64,000 nucleotides of DNA from Rheum nobile (GCA_027886185.1 WOAB01000506.1:1736001-1800000); one strand, 5' to 3'; positions 44,744-56,325 are shown, counted from the first letter of the stretch. Notes: generated by a model from the letters alone, not told the origin. A program made the numbers and translations.

Positions 44744-44893
44744 GATCTCGTTCAAAATCATTGCTTGGCTCTATGTTTAGTTGAATGTTCATTTTCACTT
44801 GATAGCAACAAACCTATTATAACTTCATTGGCCAGCTTGAAGAGATTGATCTTGAAATCCATTGCTTTTGGGATGCTTCTTATGAGACTCTGA

Positions 44894-45559
44894 TAAGTAC
44901 GTTGATAGAGTGTTCAAGCTAGATAAATGAGTGATCTCAAGAACTCACAAATGTTGTATATAATTTATGGGTTAGTGTAGAATAGATAATTTGTAAGCAT
45001 CTCGAGAATAAGGTACATTATGTGGGGAAAAACCCCTTAATTAATTGTCTTCATGCTTATATGTTCCTGGTTCGTTACATGTTTTGAGATGATGATATTT
45101 GAAGTTGAAGTCGACCTCATTGTTTTTGTATTGTATGTTGATTACTACACAATGTAGTTGTTGATTAGGGAGTTTATACATTGCTAATGGCAAGACAATA
45201 AAAAGTTTCTAGATTTGTTTTTGGAATTTGAAAGTCTAGGGAAGAAATTATAAGCGACATAGCATGCGATTTTCACCATCTCAAATTAATTTTATCTCAT
45301 TAAGTACATTTCCATGTTTATTGTTCAACTTATTTGAATACCAAACATGCTCATTCAGTTTGGCGCCTTCATTGTGCTTTGTCGGTCAACTCACCTTATA
45401 AATTTATGGACATTTTCTATGCACTCCAAAATTGATGTAGTGGTGATGACTATTGCAAACTTGTCTACATCTGTTGTAACATGTGTTACTGCTTTGATGC
45501 TTGTTCACATAATTCCTGATTTGTTGAGTGTAAAGACGAGAAATTCCTGATTTGGTGCA
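44894..45559. other. 3' flank of the DUF760 relic
   Basis: AT-rich, no supported gene or repeat with a partner in the window. Confidence 0.4.
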
Positions 45560-47260
45560 ATGGTGACGATCTTGCCCTGACCTTTGACCAATTCATCCCG
45601 TGCATATATTTACATGAAGACTATCGCAGAATCTACCATTTCACCACAATTGCATCTTGAAAGTGCACGAGTGCTTTCAATCCAAAATCAGTACTTAATT
45701 CCATTATGATTAACATGCTCGCACCTTATATAACATTATTCAAAAAGAGTAGTTAATTTGTTGTGATACATCGCAATTCTGTGTTGATTGTGTATGAAAA
45801 TATTGACCTGACATTTGACCAACTTGGCCCTGGCATATTTATAAATGTTCTAATGTCTAAATAACAAAATGTAGAATTAGTGTATTAGAAAGTAATTTCT
45901 TGACTAGATGGACAAAATAATGTGCAAAACACCATACTAATAATGACACCAGAAGAATGTGCAAAATTGGTACTTATATAGCGATAAGGAATGATCCTAT
46001 ATTAGATCGCTCAAGTCGACATCATTTTCACCTATTAGACCTTAAATTTCGTATCATCGAAATGACCATGTTCTTGTCATCCTAGAGAAAATATCATGAA
46101 CATCGTTTTAACTAATCATAACGCCTAAAACAAGCTTTATCTTATTCAATAGTATTAAAAAGAATGGTTTATGTGTTGTGATTCAGTGCACATTACCTAA
46201 ATGAGAATAAATACCTGACGTATGAACAATTTATCCAGACAAATATTCGAGATGCTCTGACAAATCATGCCCTAACCTTTGACCAAACTTCCCTGACATG
46301 TATTTGGGGTGAAACTACACAAGAAATTCATACATTCTGGCATACTCTATAATCGGGGTTCGAAAGGGATAGATTAACAAATACAAATTCATACAATGTG
46401 GCTTTCTTAGGTTCCTTTCGACTTGTTCATGAGTTTATTGGCTTAGTTCTCCAAGGTGCACAACACACTAGATCACATAATTTAAGTACAATTTAGTACA
46501 ATGTTTTTTCTCAATTCCAAAATGGTCAATTTGTTGTGATTCATTGCATATTTGTCCTGACTTTGTATGAATCATGCCCTAACAATTGACAATTCTTCTT
46601 CGACACGTATATGCGATCAAATTGCACATGAAATTCATAAACTAGATATTCATACATTATTTGTTGCGTCATCTATAATCGGGGTTCTAAAAGCTTGTTT
46701 TAATGAGGTGTCAGTTCATATCTCTTCCAAACATGATGCTTCTATCTTTCTTGGGTTCTAAAGGCTTGTTCTAATGAGGCGTCGATTCATATATTTGCAA
46801 TGAAATTACATAAGAAATATATACATTAGAAATATTGAAGGTTGAGACAAGATAGATTTTGATGGGTGGTGGTGCTCAATGATTAAAATGGAGAACTAAT
46901 ATAACTATTGAAGGTTGAGACAAGATAGATTTTGAAGTAGAATTTCCCATGTCATTTAGATATAAATACCTTCTCATGTAAGTAAAATTACTTAAATGAA
47001 AATAAAATAACCTAACATAGGAACGACTAGCCATGATAAATACTCGATATGCCTTGACAATTGGCAAATTGTTATGAGGCATTTGTCCATTTCCAAATGA
47101 AATTTCATATGGAGGTAGTCATTCAGCCCAAATTTCTTCCTATATAGTAGTAGTCATCTAAGCCAACTATTAGATAGTATCAAAAGGAGTAGTCAATTTG
47201 TTGTGATTCATTGCATATTTATTTTGATTTTGTATGATTTAAAAAAAAAATTACATGCAT
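45560..47260. repeat. Degenerate repeated module of about 370 bp
   Basis: Two phrases recur in order. GACCTTTGACCAA-type phrases lie near 45578, 45805, 46277 and (weaker) 46575. (T/G)TTGTTGTGATTCATTGCA-type phrases lie near 45757, 46166, 46531 and 47198, with spacings of roughly 365-410 and one double. Units are much diverged. No coding sequence. Confidence 0.6.
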
Positions 47261-47786
47261 GTTGGTTTCTAAAACAAAATTTATTTGATAATAATAACTT
47301 GGATGGTTTTCATTATTTTCTCGGTGTGTCTTTGTTGAAAGGTCCAGTTTACTGAATTTGTTGTCAGGCTAGGTTTAGTGGACCTAGGTGTGGTCCACGA
47401 CCGAGTCGACCATGAGTTTTTGGTCGAACTGCTACAATATTGGTGTACCGTTAAATTATTTAATTGCTAAATTTTATTTCATTATGTTTTGTACATGTGA
47501 AGTTGACTGTTGTTGGGGGCTTCTATAGTTTGAACTTATGCAATGCTAATTTGTTTCTGATGCTTTGATCAAATCGAATGTGCATATCACTATTGTAATG
47601 TTACACAAACGTACCATTCTAGACGTCGGTTGTTTCATGTTGCATAATACAAATTATACAATGTACTAACGATTAGACAACGAAGCAATGTAATACCAAT
47701 CCTTGTTACTATCACTTTTTCAATATTGTTCATCCTTTTGATTTTTAAATTTTCTTTCTCCTTGCTAACATTTTTTTCTTAAAGTA

Positions 47787-48194
47787 TTTCGGACAATGTG
47801 TTTATTAAAGACTTTCTCATACAACATCGTGGTGAGAACCTGGAAGACATTACGGTCACTATGGCTACGGATGTTGAAGTAGCTATTTTCTTATAGACGA
47901 GAATCACTGAGGCGTACAACCTTAAATTGAACGAAATGGTTATAGAACCTGAACTCGCTCCTTTGGTTTTCGATGGGAGACTCTCTCCAAATGTAGCTGC
48001 TTAAATGATTGTGGAGAGGTCCTTATAGACCTTCCACCCATAAAAAAGGTGTGTGAGGTTTAACAAACAAGTTATGGAAATAGTTAACATTTGGGTTGAC
48101 CCACAAAAACCGAAGTATACTCTACAATGTGAAGTATGTGGTCACATGATGACTATAATACATTGTCGTTGCAAGTATCAATGGTCATGATGAC
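47787..48194 (+). pseudogene. Unrecognised coding relic with several in-frame stops
   Basis: One frame reads coherently for about 135 codons: VFIKDFLIQHRGENLEDI, then a segment ending VEVAIFL, a TAG, TRITEAYNLKLNEMVIEP, and later NIWVDPQKPKY and CEVCGHMMTIIHCRCKYQW. It is broken by TAG twice and TAA twice. The Cys/His spacing at the end could be a metal-binding site. I do not recognise the family. Amino-acid-like composition and one long frame argue that it was once coding. Confidence 0.5.
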
Positions 48195-48407
48195 AAGTTT
48201 GTGTTTCTAAAGTTTCAAATTTTGTTGTAGGCCTGAGCTTAATATTATCTCAACCATGAAACTTAAAAATTACATTGTTTTTCAAGTAGGTAAAGAATAT
48301 GAATTGTCCAAGTATGTTTTGAATGAGTCTACCAATCTGGTGAAAATCAATTGAAATGAAATACGAACTCTTCTGATGATGCTAAGGAAAATCATAGTAT
48401 GTAAATT

Positions 48408-48491
48408 GAATTTTGGAAATCAGTGATTCATGGACAAGGATCAAACAATGAATTTTGGAAATCAGTGATTCATGGACAAGGATCAAACAAG
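48408..48491. repeat. 42-bp tandem duplication
   Basis: Two copies (48408-48449, 48450-48491) of GAATTTTGGAAATCAGTGAT... identical except for the last base. 42 is a multiple of three but no gene is established here. Confidence 0.95.
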
Positions 48492-49145
48492 GGTGTATTT
48501 CTCGCACAAGAACCTAATATGGTAGTAGAAATAACAAAGGCTCATTGCACTCTTACCAACTTAGAGTTCCATTTCGTGTTTCTCTTGGTTCATCTATATA
48601 TATACTAAAGGAGAAGCCTAAAGCCTACATGTCATCATCATATTCATTTCGCATATGTGTCATCACCACATTCATTTCACATACGTGTCGATTTATGAGA
48701 TATGCCACATCACCCGTGTAATAACCCACCTTAAATTAGAATGGTATTATAGTAATTTTATTTTTGATAATAATAAAGGTCATGACATTTATGTTATTTC
48801 TTTTATAGAAGATTAATTTAAAATATCATGACTTTAAGTCCAAAAAAATATGTTTGGAATGATTTTGGCACATATTATCAAAAGTTACATTAAAGGTTTG
48901 TTTGGATTCCCTGAATAATGCATTAAAATACATTATTTTGCATTAATGTATTTAAATCATCAATTTAATGCAAGATAATGCATTTTAATGCATTCTAATT
49001 GGAATTCAAACGGACCCTAATATGTGAGAATTATTTACTTAAGTGGAATAATAAATATAAAATAAAGTTTAGGAAATTTTTTTATATTTTTTGTAATTAA
49101 AATAGGATGTTTTTCCACAAAGTAAGAAAGTTGTTTAATGTTTTG

Positions 49146-49260
49146 ACATTAACCTAAAATAGGATACATCAACGATATGAACACCAACTTTGTAGACATC
49201 ACTAGATAGCCTTTCGATAGACAAAGCATCATCCAAATCTGTGGCAGTGAAAGGATGTAA
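49146..49260 (-). pseudogene. Fragment of an RNB-domain (DIS3L2/SOV-like) exoribonuclease
   Basis: Minus strand reads [17 protein letters not shown], then [14 protein letters not shown]. This matches the RNB catalytic signature (a DLDDALS box with metal-binding aspartates followed by VGVHIADVSYF) of DIS3-like exonucleases, which degrade cytoplasmic mRNA 3' to 5'. Only about 38 codons are present, without a stop. It is a captured or transposed fragment, not a gene. Confidence 0.75.
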
Positions 49261-49499
49261 TTTAGGAAGTTGCAAATCAGATTAAGAGAAAATGAGGAGG
49301 ATCTGATTAAGGCAAAGAATTACGGAGGAGAATGGATGAACAGACGATTCCAATTTCAGTACCATAGAACACAATGCAATTGCAATTTCCTTACAATAGA
49401 AAGAGATGGATCAAAACACAGACATCAAATCAACCATAAAACCCTACCAATCCACCGAATTCAACAAGAGCAAAATCAAGATGGAAAATGAAGCGTCAA

Positions 49500-49577
49500 A
49501 TTCATAGAGAGTGTGGCCCTTCCTCTTGAGGGCGCAAACGACATCCATGGAGGTGAAGGTCTTGCGACGAGTGTATG
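49500..49577 (-). pseudogene. Histone H4 C-terminal fragment
   Basis: Minus strand reads YTRRKTFTSMDVVCALKRK, then GHTLYEF, clearly the C-terminal helix and tail of histone H4, with about a third of residues changed and three missing before RRKT. The final Gly-Gly end is replaced by unrelated sequence. About 26 codons. Confidence 0.85.
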
Positions 49578-49732
49578 ACTGTAAATTAAGGCGAAGGAAT
49601 TATGACCTCTTAATTGAGGCAAATTAGCAAAATAGCTCTTCGTAGAATTTCAAAATTAGGTAGAAAGCTTACATGTGTTCACAGTTTCACAGCCAAAGCA
49701 GAAAGGGGAAAGAAGAAATCAAGGGCTTCAAC

Positions 49733-50359
49733 TGATAGTGCGCGTTATAATTTTATAATGCTAGCCGTTTGAAATCAACGCGTTACAATTTTACCGCGTT
49801 AGCTGAGCACTCGCTCACCAAAAACAAATATGTGAATCCCCCAACTCTAACGCCATAAACCGTCGCATCGTTGTTTAACGCGTTCTTTCAAGCATCTTAT
49901 AAAGCAAAAGAGACCAATCAAAGAAGGACAACAACCTGTATCACCCCCTATCGACACGTGTCGCACCGCGAAGTTGATCAACCAGCATCCAACACACCTC
50001 TGCCAACCTCAATCACATGACAATCATCAACCACCACGCATCCCTCAAGTGCCACTAAGCAAAAGCAGCACACTTTCTCGATAAATAGTGTCCTGCATCC
50101 CAGCTGAAGAGAGGACTTTAGCTGGAGATTCATTTCTTTTTAGAGTGTTTTCTCCTTTAAAAATTCTGTGTATGGTTCCCATGTGTTTGTGGGAAAAGTG
50201 TAACGTGTTTCACGATCAATAAGAAAGAAGTGTTTCATATATATCGCGTTCTTTCTTATGTTTGTTTGTTCTCCTTATTCGCCGCGTTCTTTAGATAGTT
50301 AGTCTTTTAGAAGCAACTTTCCTTTCGCTCACTCAATAGCGCGGGAACCATCACCGACA
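49733..50359 (+). other. LTR-like or promoter-like segment, unresolved
   Basis: Starts TGATAGTGCGCG and ends CACCGACA, with a TATA-like CGATAAATAG near 50080 and several GCGTTCTTT repeats (49886, 50247, 50285). It could be an old solo LTR. Flanking five bases do not match and no partner copy is present in the window. Confidence 0.3.
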
Positions 50360-50657
50360 TAATCTGATTTAGGGTTTAGACTTTTGAGCATTTCCCAATT
50401 TCTACAAAAAAAGCTAGGTCTGGATAACAGTGGCGAGGCCACGGGGGGTGCGAAGACGATGTGGGCATCGGTGGAGGGAGGAGTCGGCCTAGTGGTGGAT
50501 GTACTCGGTGATGAATGGGTGTCGAGAAGACAAATTGTAAGTGATAGTGCTTTTACAAGTCCTCTTCATCCTTTATTAGCGCCCTATAGTCTACGTACAA
50601 CTCTTTATTTGTAATGGTCATTGTTAGCCTCAAAATTATGATGTATCATGGTGAGTT
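50360..50657. other. Unassigned DNA left of the Tork-like element
   Basis: A short open reading (about 50384-50614) includes GGVGLVVDVLGDEWVSRRQIV but has no recognisable family. Nothing else seen. Confidence 0.35.
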
Positions 50658-51309
50658 TGTTAGGATTTAGATGCTTTAAGCGAAATTTCAGAAATCAGTT
50701 TTCTAACATCTAACTTAGGATCTCATGCATAAACTTGATACGAATCATATATGAAAGAGTAACATACCTTTTGATGCAAAACTTGTTTTTGGGATCACCC
50801 CGGAGAATAGAGCCTCATGTGTGACTCCTCTACTTGGTCCACACGAGCACGATACTAGATCGTCTTGCCTTCGTTTGCTAGAACGAACGAACGAGAACAA
50901 ACAAAGCTCCAAGCTTAATGTACGGTGTTGAATTCCTTAGGTTTTGATAGTAACAAACATTCAGCTAATCTGGTAACTAAGTGTTTCAGGAACAAAGACA
51001 GCTGTCATAGGGAACCATTGCAGCAAAGGATCGCAGAGGGAACAAAGCTCTGTCCATGTGCTTTGTTACCTCTCAAGGAATATCAATGACGAACAAGACA
51101 AAGCTGCGAATGGAGTAAAGGATTTCCAGCGTGAAGATTATGGAAACAATCTTGGAAGATCACGCGGTCAAGGAAAAGGATTTCGGCTGGAAGGATCTCG
51201 CCGAAGATAAGATTTGGAGAGAGAATCCGAATGTGTTATCTTAGGAAATCTTTCCTAAGATAACATACTTGACATGGACATAGCAAGTATGTTGATATAA
51301 AATGTCAAA

Positions 51310-51850
51310 GGGTCTGTTGGTATTGTGGGGACTCCGGTCACTACAAATAGGAGTGCCTCCTGAAGCAACACAATGAGGATGTTGCTTGCACTGCTAGGGA
51401 GAAATTCAATGTTGAACCTCCAAAAATCAAATATGTTGCTCCCACACTCAGAAAGCCTAAGCTTGTCTGGGTTCGCAAGAACTAACTCTTCCTGTGCAGG
51501 CTGAAGTGAGGAAAGTTCCCGGTATTTCGATTGTACGTATTAGTTACGTGACAGGGAACAAAGAAAGTCTCACCTCACTTCTAAAGGCTTCTTGGGACTC
51601 AACAACCTGGTGAATCAAGGTAAGGGAAAACTTTTGTGATTATGAGCACTAATTGTCTGGTTGTTTCCTGATCAACACTCAGGTACCACACATATCTAGA
51701 TAAGACATCACTCCTTGCGTGATTGTGAGGAGAAAGGGTTAGCATCCATGGATCTCTATGGAACCAAGGCTTAAATCGCTAACTTTCTCATCAAGGCACT
51801 AATTAGGGAACCCTTTGTTCAGTTCCATACGAAACCTGGTTTGTGCCTTC
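51310..51850 (+). pseudogene. Gag zinc knuckle and RNase H remnants of the SIRE-like element
   Basis: 51318-51400 encodes CWYCGDSGHYK and following, matching the second knuckle of the element at 226-9476. After about 51540 the sequence matches the equivalent of RNase H (KHHSL..., ALIREPFVQFHTK), with frameshifts. The reverse transcriptase is deleted between them. Confidence 0.75.
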
Positions 51851-52682
51851 TAATATATGTCTATCTGTTATGTTCCCTCGATGATTGGCTAAATTACACG
51901 GTAAAGTGTGAAAGTTTAATCATCGTGTCTTGATCTGCAATTTTTTCTCCTGGTTATAAAATAAACAACTGGCTTAGATCTGTGCTTTTGCTTCACTTAT
52001 GTGTTGAATTTCTTGCATGATCATCTTTGCTATCACAATAACACATGAATCAGCTTTCTTTCGGCCCAAAAGAGTCAACTTGATGCATTGTTCCCTCATT
52101 ATAAGCCCACATGATTATTGACTCTACAACTTACCCTAGCCTTCATGCTTGATGCTTCATATGAGCCCCTCTAATCATCCACATCTGGGAGCCTCTCATG
52201 CATGATTAAAAGTTATCAAAAATGTCATATGTTTTTTCGTGTGCTGTTCTTTGTACCCTTTCTGGTAACTATCCCCAAGCACCACACATTACTACTTTCT
52301 TTTGGCTTGGCGGGAAAACGAATCGTCTCTATGGGACTTGCTGCTGTGAGTTGATTGATGTGATATGGAGTTATGTTTTGTGCCTGCCGTTGGGAAGTGT
52401 TGAGAATTTAGGGTTGATTTGATGGCTGTGAGACTGAATGGGCCTTGCGTTAGGGTTCGGTTGAATTTGGACGAGATTCTGAAAGTTTATTTTGGGAAGT
52501 TGAAGATTGTGATGATTATCCTTTGGAAACTGAGAAGATATGAATTTATCTATGGCAACTGAAAATATCTCGTGGTGAATATAAATATCGGTTCTCCAGG
52601 TATTTCTCTCTCACTATTCACCGTCATCCTCTTCGATTGCCTTTACACTCTCTTGTCTTCCCAAATCTCTTATCTCTAAAAA

Positions 52683-54337
52683 ATGGCCTCTCACTCCAAC
52701 CTCCACACCGCCGTCGCTGAGGATCTTCAAATCCTCCTCAACAAACTCTCGGCGATGGGAACTGACCCAGCCCTACTAGCCTCCATCACTCAGTCTCTAC
52801 CCTCCTCCTCAAACACACCATCATACCCTCCAGAAGCCACCAAAGTCACTCCTCCACCATCACCAACACCAGACAAACTCATCATGGTCCCTTATACATC
52901 CCCAACTTCTCCAACTCGTGAACCCGCTCCTCAAAACCCTAACCCTAAACCATCCTCGGCCGCTCCAACCGCTATCTCCTCAAATGAAAGAGTGGAGGTC
53001 CAATCCTCTCCTACCCATCCTACCCAGATCGAAGAGGAGACAAAGGATTTTCTTGGAGAAGCCATCACGCCATCAACGACAGAGGAACACAATGCTCTCA
53101 CGCAGAAAATTCAAGGGGTGGTTCGCAACCTTGCAAGGGAACTGACAGAGGAGGCTGAGGAGGAATTGCCTTCAAAGGTCCCACAGCCCTCTGGTAGGGT
53201 TAAGATGGGTTGTACCGCCAAGAGGAGGACCCGCGCTCAGAAGCAGGATGCTAAGACGATCACTCTTAGTTCTGATGAAGAGTTAGAACCCCTCTCTAGG
53301 CACCAAGCCAAAAGGGCCAAGGTCTCTGCAGCTCTGGTTCGAAAAGGCCAAAGGCGTCAGGTTGCCAAGACCAAGGCAAAAGGGGTGTCTGATGAAACCA
53401 AGGATGTCAGCCACAAGTCGGTGGTCAAGGAGCTGTTGGTTGATCCCGAGTTCCTCAAGGAAAATGCTCTGGAGGAGGTATCTGAGGTGTTGCAAGTCCA
53501 GAAGTGGGGTCATCTGTTTGTGTAGGAGGAGGGAGTTGATGAGGTTTTGTTGAGAGAGTTCTATTCTACGTTTGTTATGGATGTCAGACCCCATGCTGTT
53601 CTGGGGAGTTATAAGATTGGTGGAACCGTCCACATGTTCTCTAGCATCGAGTTGGGGGTTGCTCTAGAGGTTCCTCACGAAGGCTATAAGGGGTATCCAA
53701 AAGGCCGTTGGCCCAAGGACTTTCCCTACTCTGAGGCAGTATGGGCGGTGGCCGGTTTACAGAATCCTCAGGGCTCTGGAGACTTAGACACTTCAGAGAT
53801 GTCTGCAATTAACAAGGTGCTCTTTCACTACCTCATCTGCAATGTTACCCCAAGGGGATAGAAGCGCAACAAGTTGCTTATTCTGGATGTAGTCCTTCTC
53901 TCCTTACTGTTGAAAAGGGAGCCAATTTGTCTCCCACGGATAATGATGCAGCACATGGCGCATGCCAGGAACACTGACCAGCACGCTCTTCCGTTCCCAA
54001 GAGTTATCAAGAAAATTATGGAGTACCACAAAGTATACAACTCTTCGGCGGAATCGAGCGTCTTTTCCCGTCCCCTGGATATCAGCAATCTCTTCAAGAA
54101 GGCTAAGGGTGGGTAAAAGTGGGAAGTGTGCCTGTCATTTCTGAAGTACATGAAGAGTCTGAGGATGCTTGTTCTGAGGGGGAACTGAAGGAAAATTCTA
54201 TTCTGGGGAAGGAACTGAGGAGCCTATGCCGGGCAGTAACCAACCTGGCTGAACAGCAACGGCTTCTCACGGCGGACGTGTGCGCTCTGATCTCTCTTCA
54301 CTCACCGGCTCCATCGGCTGGTCCCAGTGATGCTTAA
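52683..54337 (+). pseudogene. Third (env-like position) ORF of the SIRE-like element, broken
   Basis: Begins MASHSNLHTAVAEDL and continues through a Pro/Ser/Thr-rich region (residues about 30-120) and a basic region with KMGCTAKRRTRAQK and RQVAKTKAKG. A TAG at 53523-53525 interrupts it, after which the same frame reads VLLREFYSTFVMDVRPHAVL, FSSIELGVALEVP and ISAINKVLFHYLI-like sequence, resembling the 'putative plant transposon protein' domain seen after pol in such elements. A second TAG at 53859-53861 and a frameshift near 54117 precede the acidic tail (54119-54337) with LAEQQ. Function unknown; no signal peptide or membrane segment is evident, so 'env' would be misleading. Confidence 0.7.
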
Positions 54338-54756
54338 ATCGCTTTCCCGTATTCCAAACCCCTCTTTCGTTCCCTAGCTCATCTATCCCCACTATCTTGA
54401 ATTTCTTTGTTTCTGACTTGTGTTTGCCATGTGTGGCATGTTGATCTTGTCTGGATATTTTGCATGTTTTGTTGTTTGTGATTGCACTTGGTTTAAGTTT
54501 GTTTGGTTTTATTTAATGAACCAGGGGTTGTTTTGCTTATATTGATGTGTTCATTTTTCTCTATCTCTTTACTTATGTTTTTTATGATGCCAAAAGGGGG
54601 AAAATGACAGGTAGCTTTAGTTGAGGGGGAACTAACATGGTTTCATATGTTGCTAGACTGAGGGGGAACTATTATGCCTAAGTGTGGAAAACTTTCTCTT
54701 CACAGCTGTCTTTATCTCATGTATATGTTTTATTGTCAAGGATGTTTGTCACCATC

Positions 54757-54770
54757 AAAAAGGGGGAATT
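54757..54770 (+). other. Polypurine tract of the plus-strand SIRE-like element
   Basis: AAAAAGGGGGAATT immediately before the 3' LTR, identical to that of the element at 226-9476. Confidence 0.85.
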
Positions 54771-55691
54771 TGTTGAATTCCTTAGGTTTTGATAGTAACA
54801 AACATTCATCTAATCTGGTAACTAAGTGTTTCAGGAACAAAGACAGTTGTCACAAGAAACCATTGCAGCAAAGGATCGCAGAGGGAACAAAGCTCTGTCC
54901 ATGTGCTTTGTTACCTCTCAAGGAACATCAATGACGAACAAGACAAAGCTGCAAATGGAGTAAAGAATTTCCAGCGTGAAGATTATGGAAACAATCTTGG
55001 AAGATCACGCGGTCAAGGAAAAGGATTTCGGCTGGAAGGATCTCGCCGAAGAGAAGATTTGGAGAGAGAATCCGAATGTGTTATCTTAGGAAATCTTTCC
55101 TAAGATAATATATTTGGAGAGAGAAGGATTTTATCTTTATCCGATTTTGTTATCTTAGGAAATTCCTTCCTTAGATAATATCGGCTGATAAGATAATATT
55201 CTTCAAATCATTTAAATATCTTCTTGTTACCAAGTTTAGAAAGAATTTCTATCTTGTTACGATTAGGGTTTAGTCGAGTTGTATTTATAGAAGTGTGGAT
55301 TCATTTCTATGTAAGCATTGACGACGAAGATCGAAGAGCATTAAACTGAGAAAAGAAAAAGGAGAGTGAAGCTGTGTGTGAGTCTTAGAGGGTTGAGTTC
55401 GTATTCATCGTTGTGGGAGTGATCTTCGAATATAGTTGGGTAGTCTAGGGTTTGGAGTCCATGCTACAAGTGTAATCGAACAAGAAATCAATAAGACGAG
55501 TAGACACTTCAAAATCCTCTCAAACGAGAAGCTTGAAGGTAGTGGTTTTTCTTTGATTAGCTAGTTGGCTAATTAGGGTTTCCACTATACATCGTGAGTT
55601 CGTTTCTTATCTTTCTTGCTATATTATTCCGTTGCACCTTCTGTGGGAACAAAGCCTTTGTTCCCTCAGACGTAACTCTAACGATCCAACA
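54771..55691 (+). repeat. 3' LTR of the plus-strand SIRE-like element (921 bp)
   Basis: TGTTGAATTCC to CGATCCAACA. Its first 340 or so bases match 50926-51264 with few changes. TSD TACGG follows. Confidence 0.92.
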
Positions 55692-56311
55692 TACGGCCTT
55701 ACGTGAAAAGTCAATGTGAGTTCGGTGACATATATCCCAAGCCACAGATTGTATATCTTGCACATATCATCTTCTCGTAGAAAGGATATCTTTCATTTAT
55801 ATATTGAAGATATATCTATATGTGTTTTCATGTAAAGAACAATTCCTTTTTATTATATTTGGAAGATATATGTATATATTAATATATATATATATGTTAT
55901 CTTATCTTATATCATATATCTTATAAGATAAAACTTCTTTTAACTAGAAAGAGATATTTATGGTTGATACAATATCTTATCTTTTCAAAAAATAACTTTC
56001 CTAATGTAATCAAGTAAATAGATAACACTTTATTATTATTTGATGAATAATCCACTCTTCCAACAATATACACTGACCGAAATTCCCAGTCCCACCTCGG
56101 GCTGCTTTGATCTAGCCCAATTACTCTATTGTGTGCGACCTTATAGGACCCAGATAAAGTAGCAATGGGCCAAATCTAATTTATCTCATAAGTCATAGTT
56201 GGATTTTAGAAAAGTACTAAGACTACCTAAAATATCTGGATTATTAATCTCCATTATAATCCTATTCTATTATTAGTAATTGTCATCTTGATTAAAGGAC
56301 ATATTCCTTCA

Positions 56312-56325
56312 ATCTCCCACTTGTC
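56312..56325 (-). other. Polypurine tract of the Tork-like element
   Basis: Minus strand ACAAGTGGGAGAT directly precedes the LTR start TGAAGGAATATG, a common arrangement in plant Copia elements. Confidence 0.75.

Larger units (their letters stand above)
40096..44893 (+). pseudogene. DUF760 (UV-B-induced protein-like) gene relic split by a retroelement
   Basis: Plus-strand coding resembles the DUF760 family (Arabidopsis At3g17800 group, chloroplast proteins of unknown function). It reads RRIAQLKEEE, stop, QHVVEDIMYMLIYKKFLEIRVPLVPNL, then IHSLEVLEMIREYL, VYAAPVLYGYFLKSASLRHHLE and DTLQECLKLSKVAMDL. A TAA at 40124-40126 and changes in otherwise constant residues show decay. A Tat-like element (40702-44743) interrupts it with a 5-bp duplication GATCT. 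The frame resumes on the far side as LVQNHCLALC and runs open to a TGA at 44891-44893. N-terminal exons and transit peptide are not seen. An AG acceptor before the first codons indicates a gene copy rather than a processed cDNA. Confidence 0.8.
48593..49739 (+). mobile_element. Candidate Helitron-like segment with captured gene pieces
   Basis: A|TCTATATATATACTAAAGG at 48593 resembles a plant Helitron 5' end. Downstream lie fragments of two unrelated genes in the same orientation (RNB exoribonuclease and histone H4), which fits capture. The 3' end (CTAG with hairpin) was not found, so the extent is a guess. Confidence 0.35.
50926..55691 (+). mobile_element. SIRE-like Copia element, large internal deletions, third ORF retained
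   Basis: Target duplication TACGG on both sides. The 5' LTR keeps only its first 340 or so bases (50926-51264). The sequence then jumps to the zinc knuckle of gag (about 51310-51480), to the end of RNase H (about 51670-51850) and to a long third ORF, purine tract and complete 3' LTR. Primer site, most of gag, protease, integrase and reverse transcriptase are missing. It is the same family as 226-9476. Confidence 0.88.
50658..56311 (-). repeat. 3' LTR of the Tork-like element, split by the SIRE-like insertion
   Basis: Joining 50658-50925 and 55697-56311 gives about 883 bp, plus strand TGTTAGGATTT to TATTCCTTCA, with TG/CA ends. The insertion is marked by TACGG on both sides (50921-50925 and 55692-55696). 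The purine tract follows at 56312-56325. Confidence 0.8.

Noticed and set aside
52040..52560. Short ORFs between RNase H and the third ORF of the plus-strand SIRE-like element
   Set aside because: The same non-coding stretch is present at about 2560-3050 in the other copy with different openings; it is a spacer.
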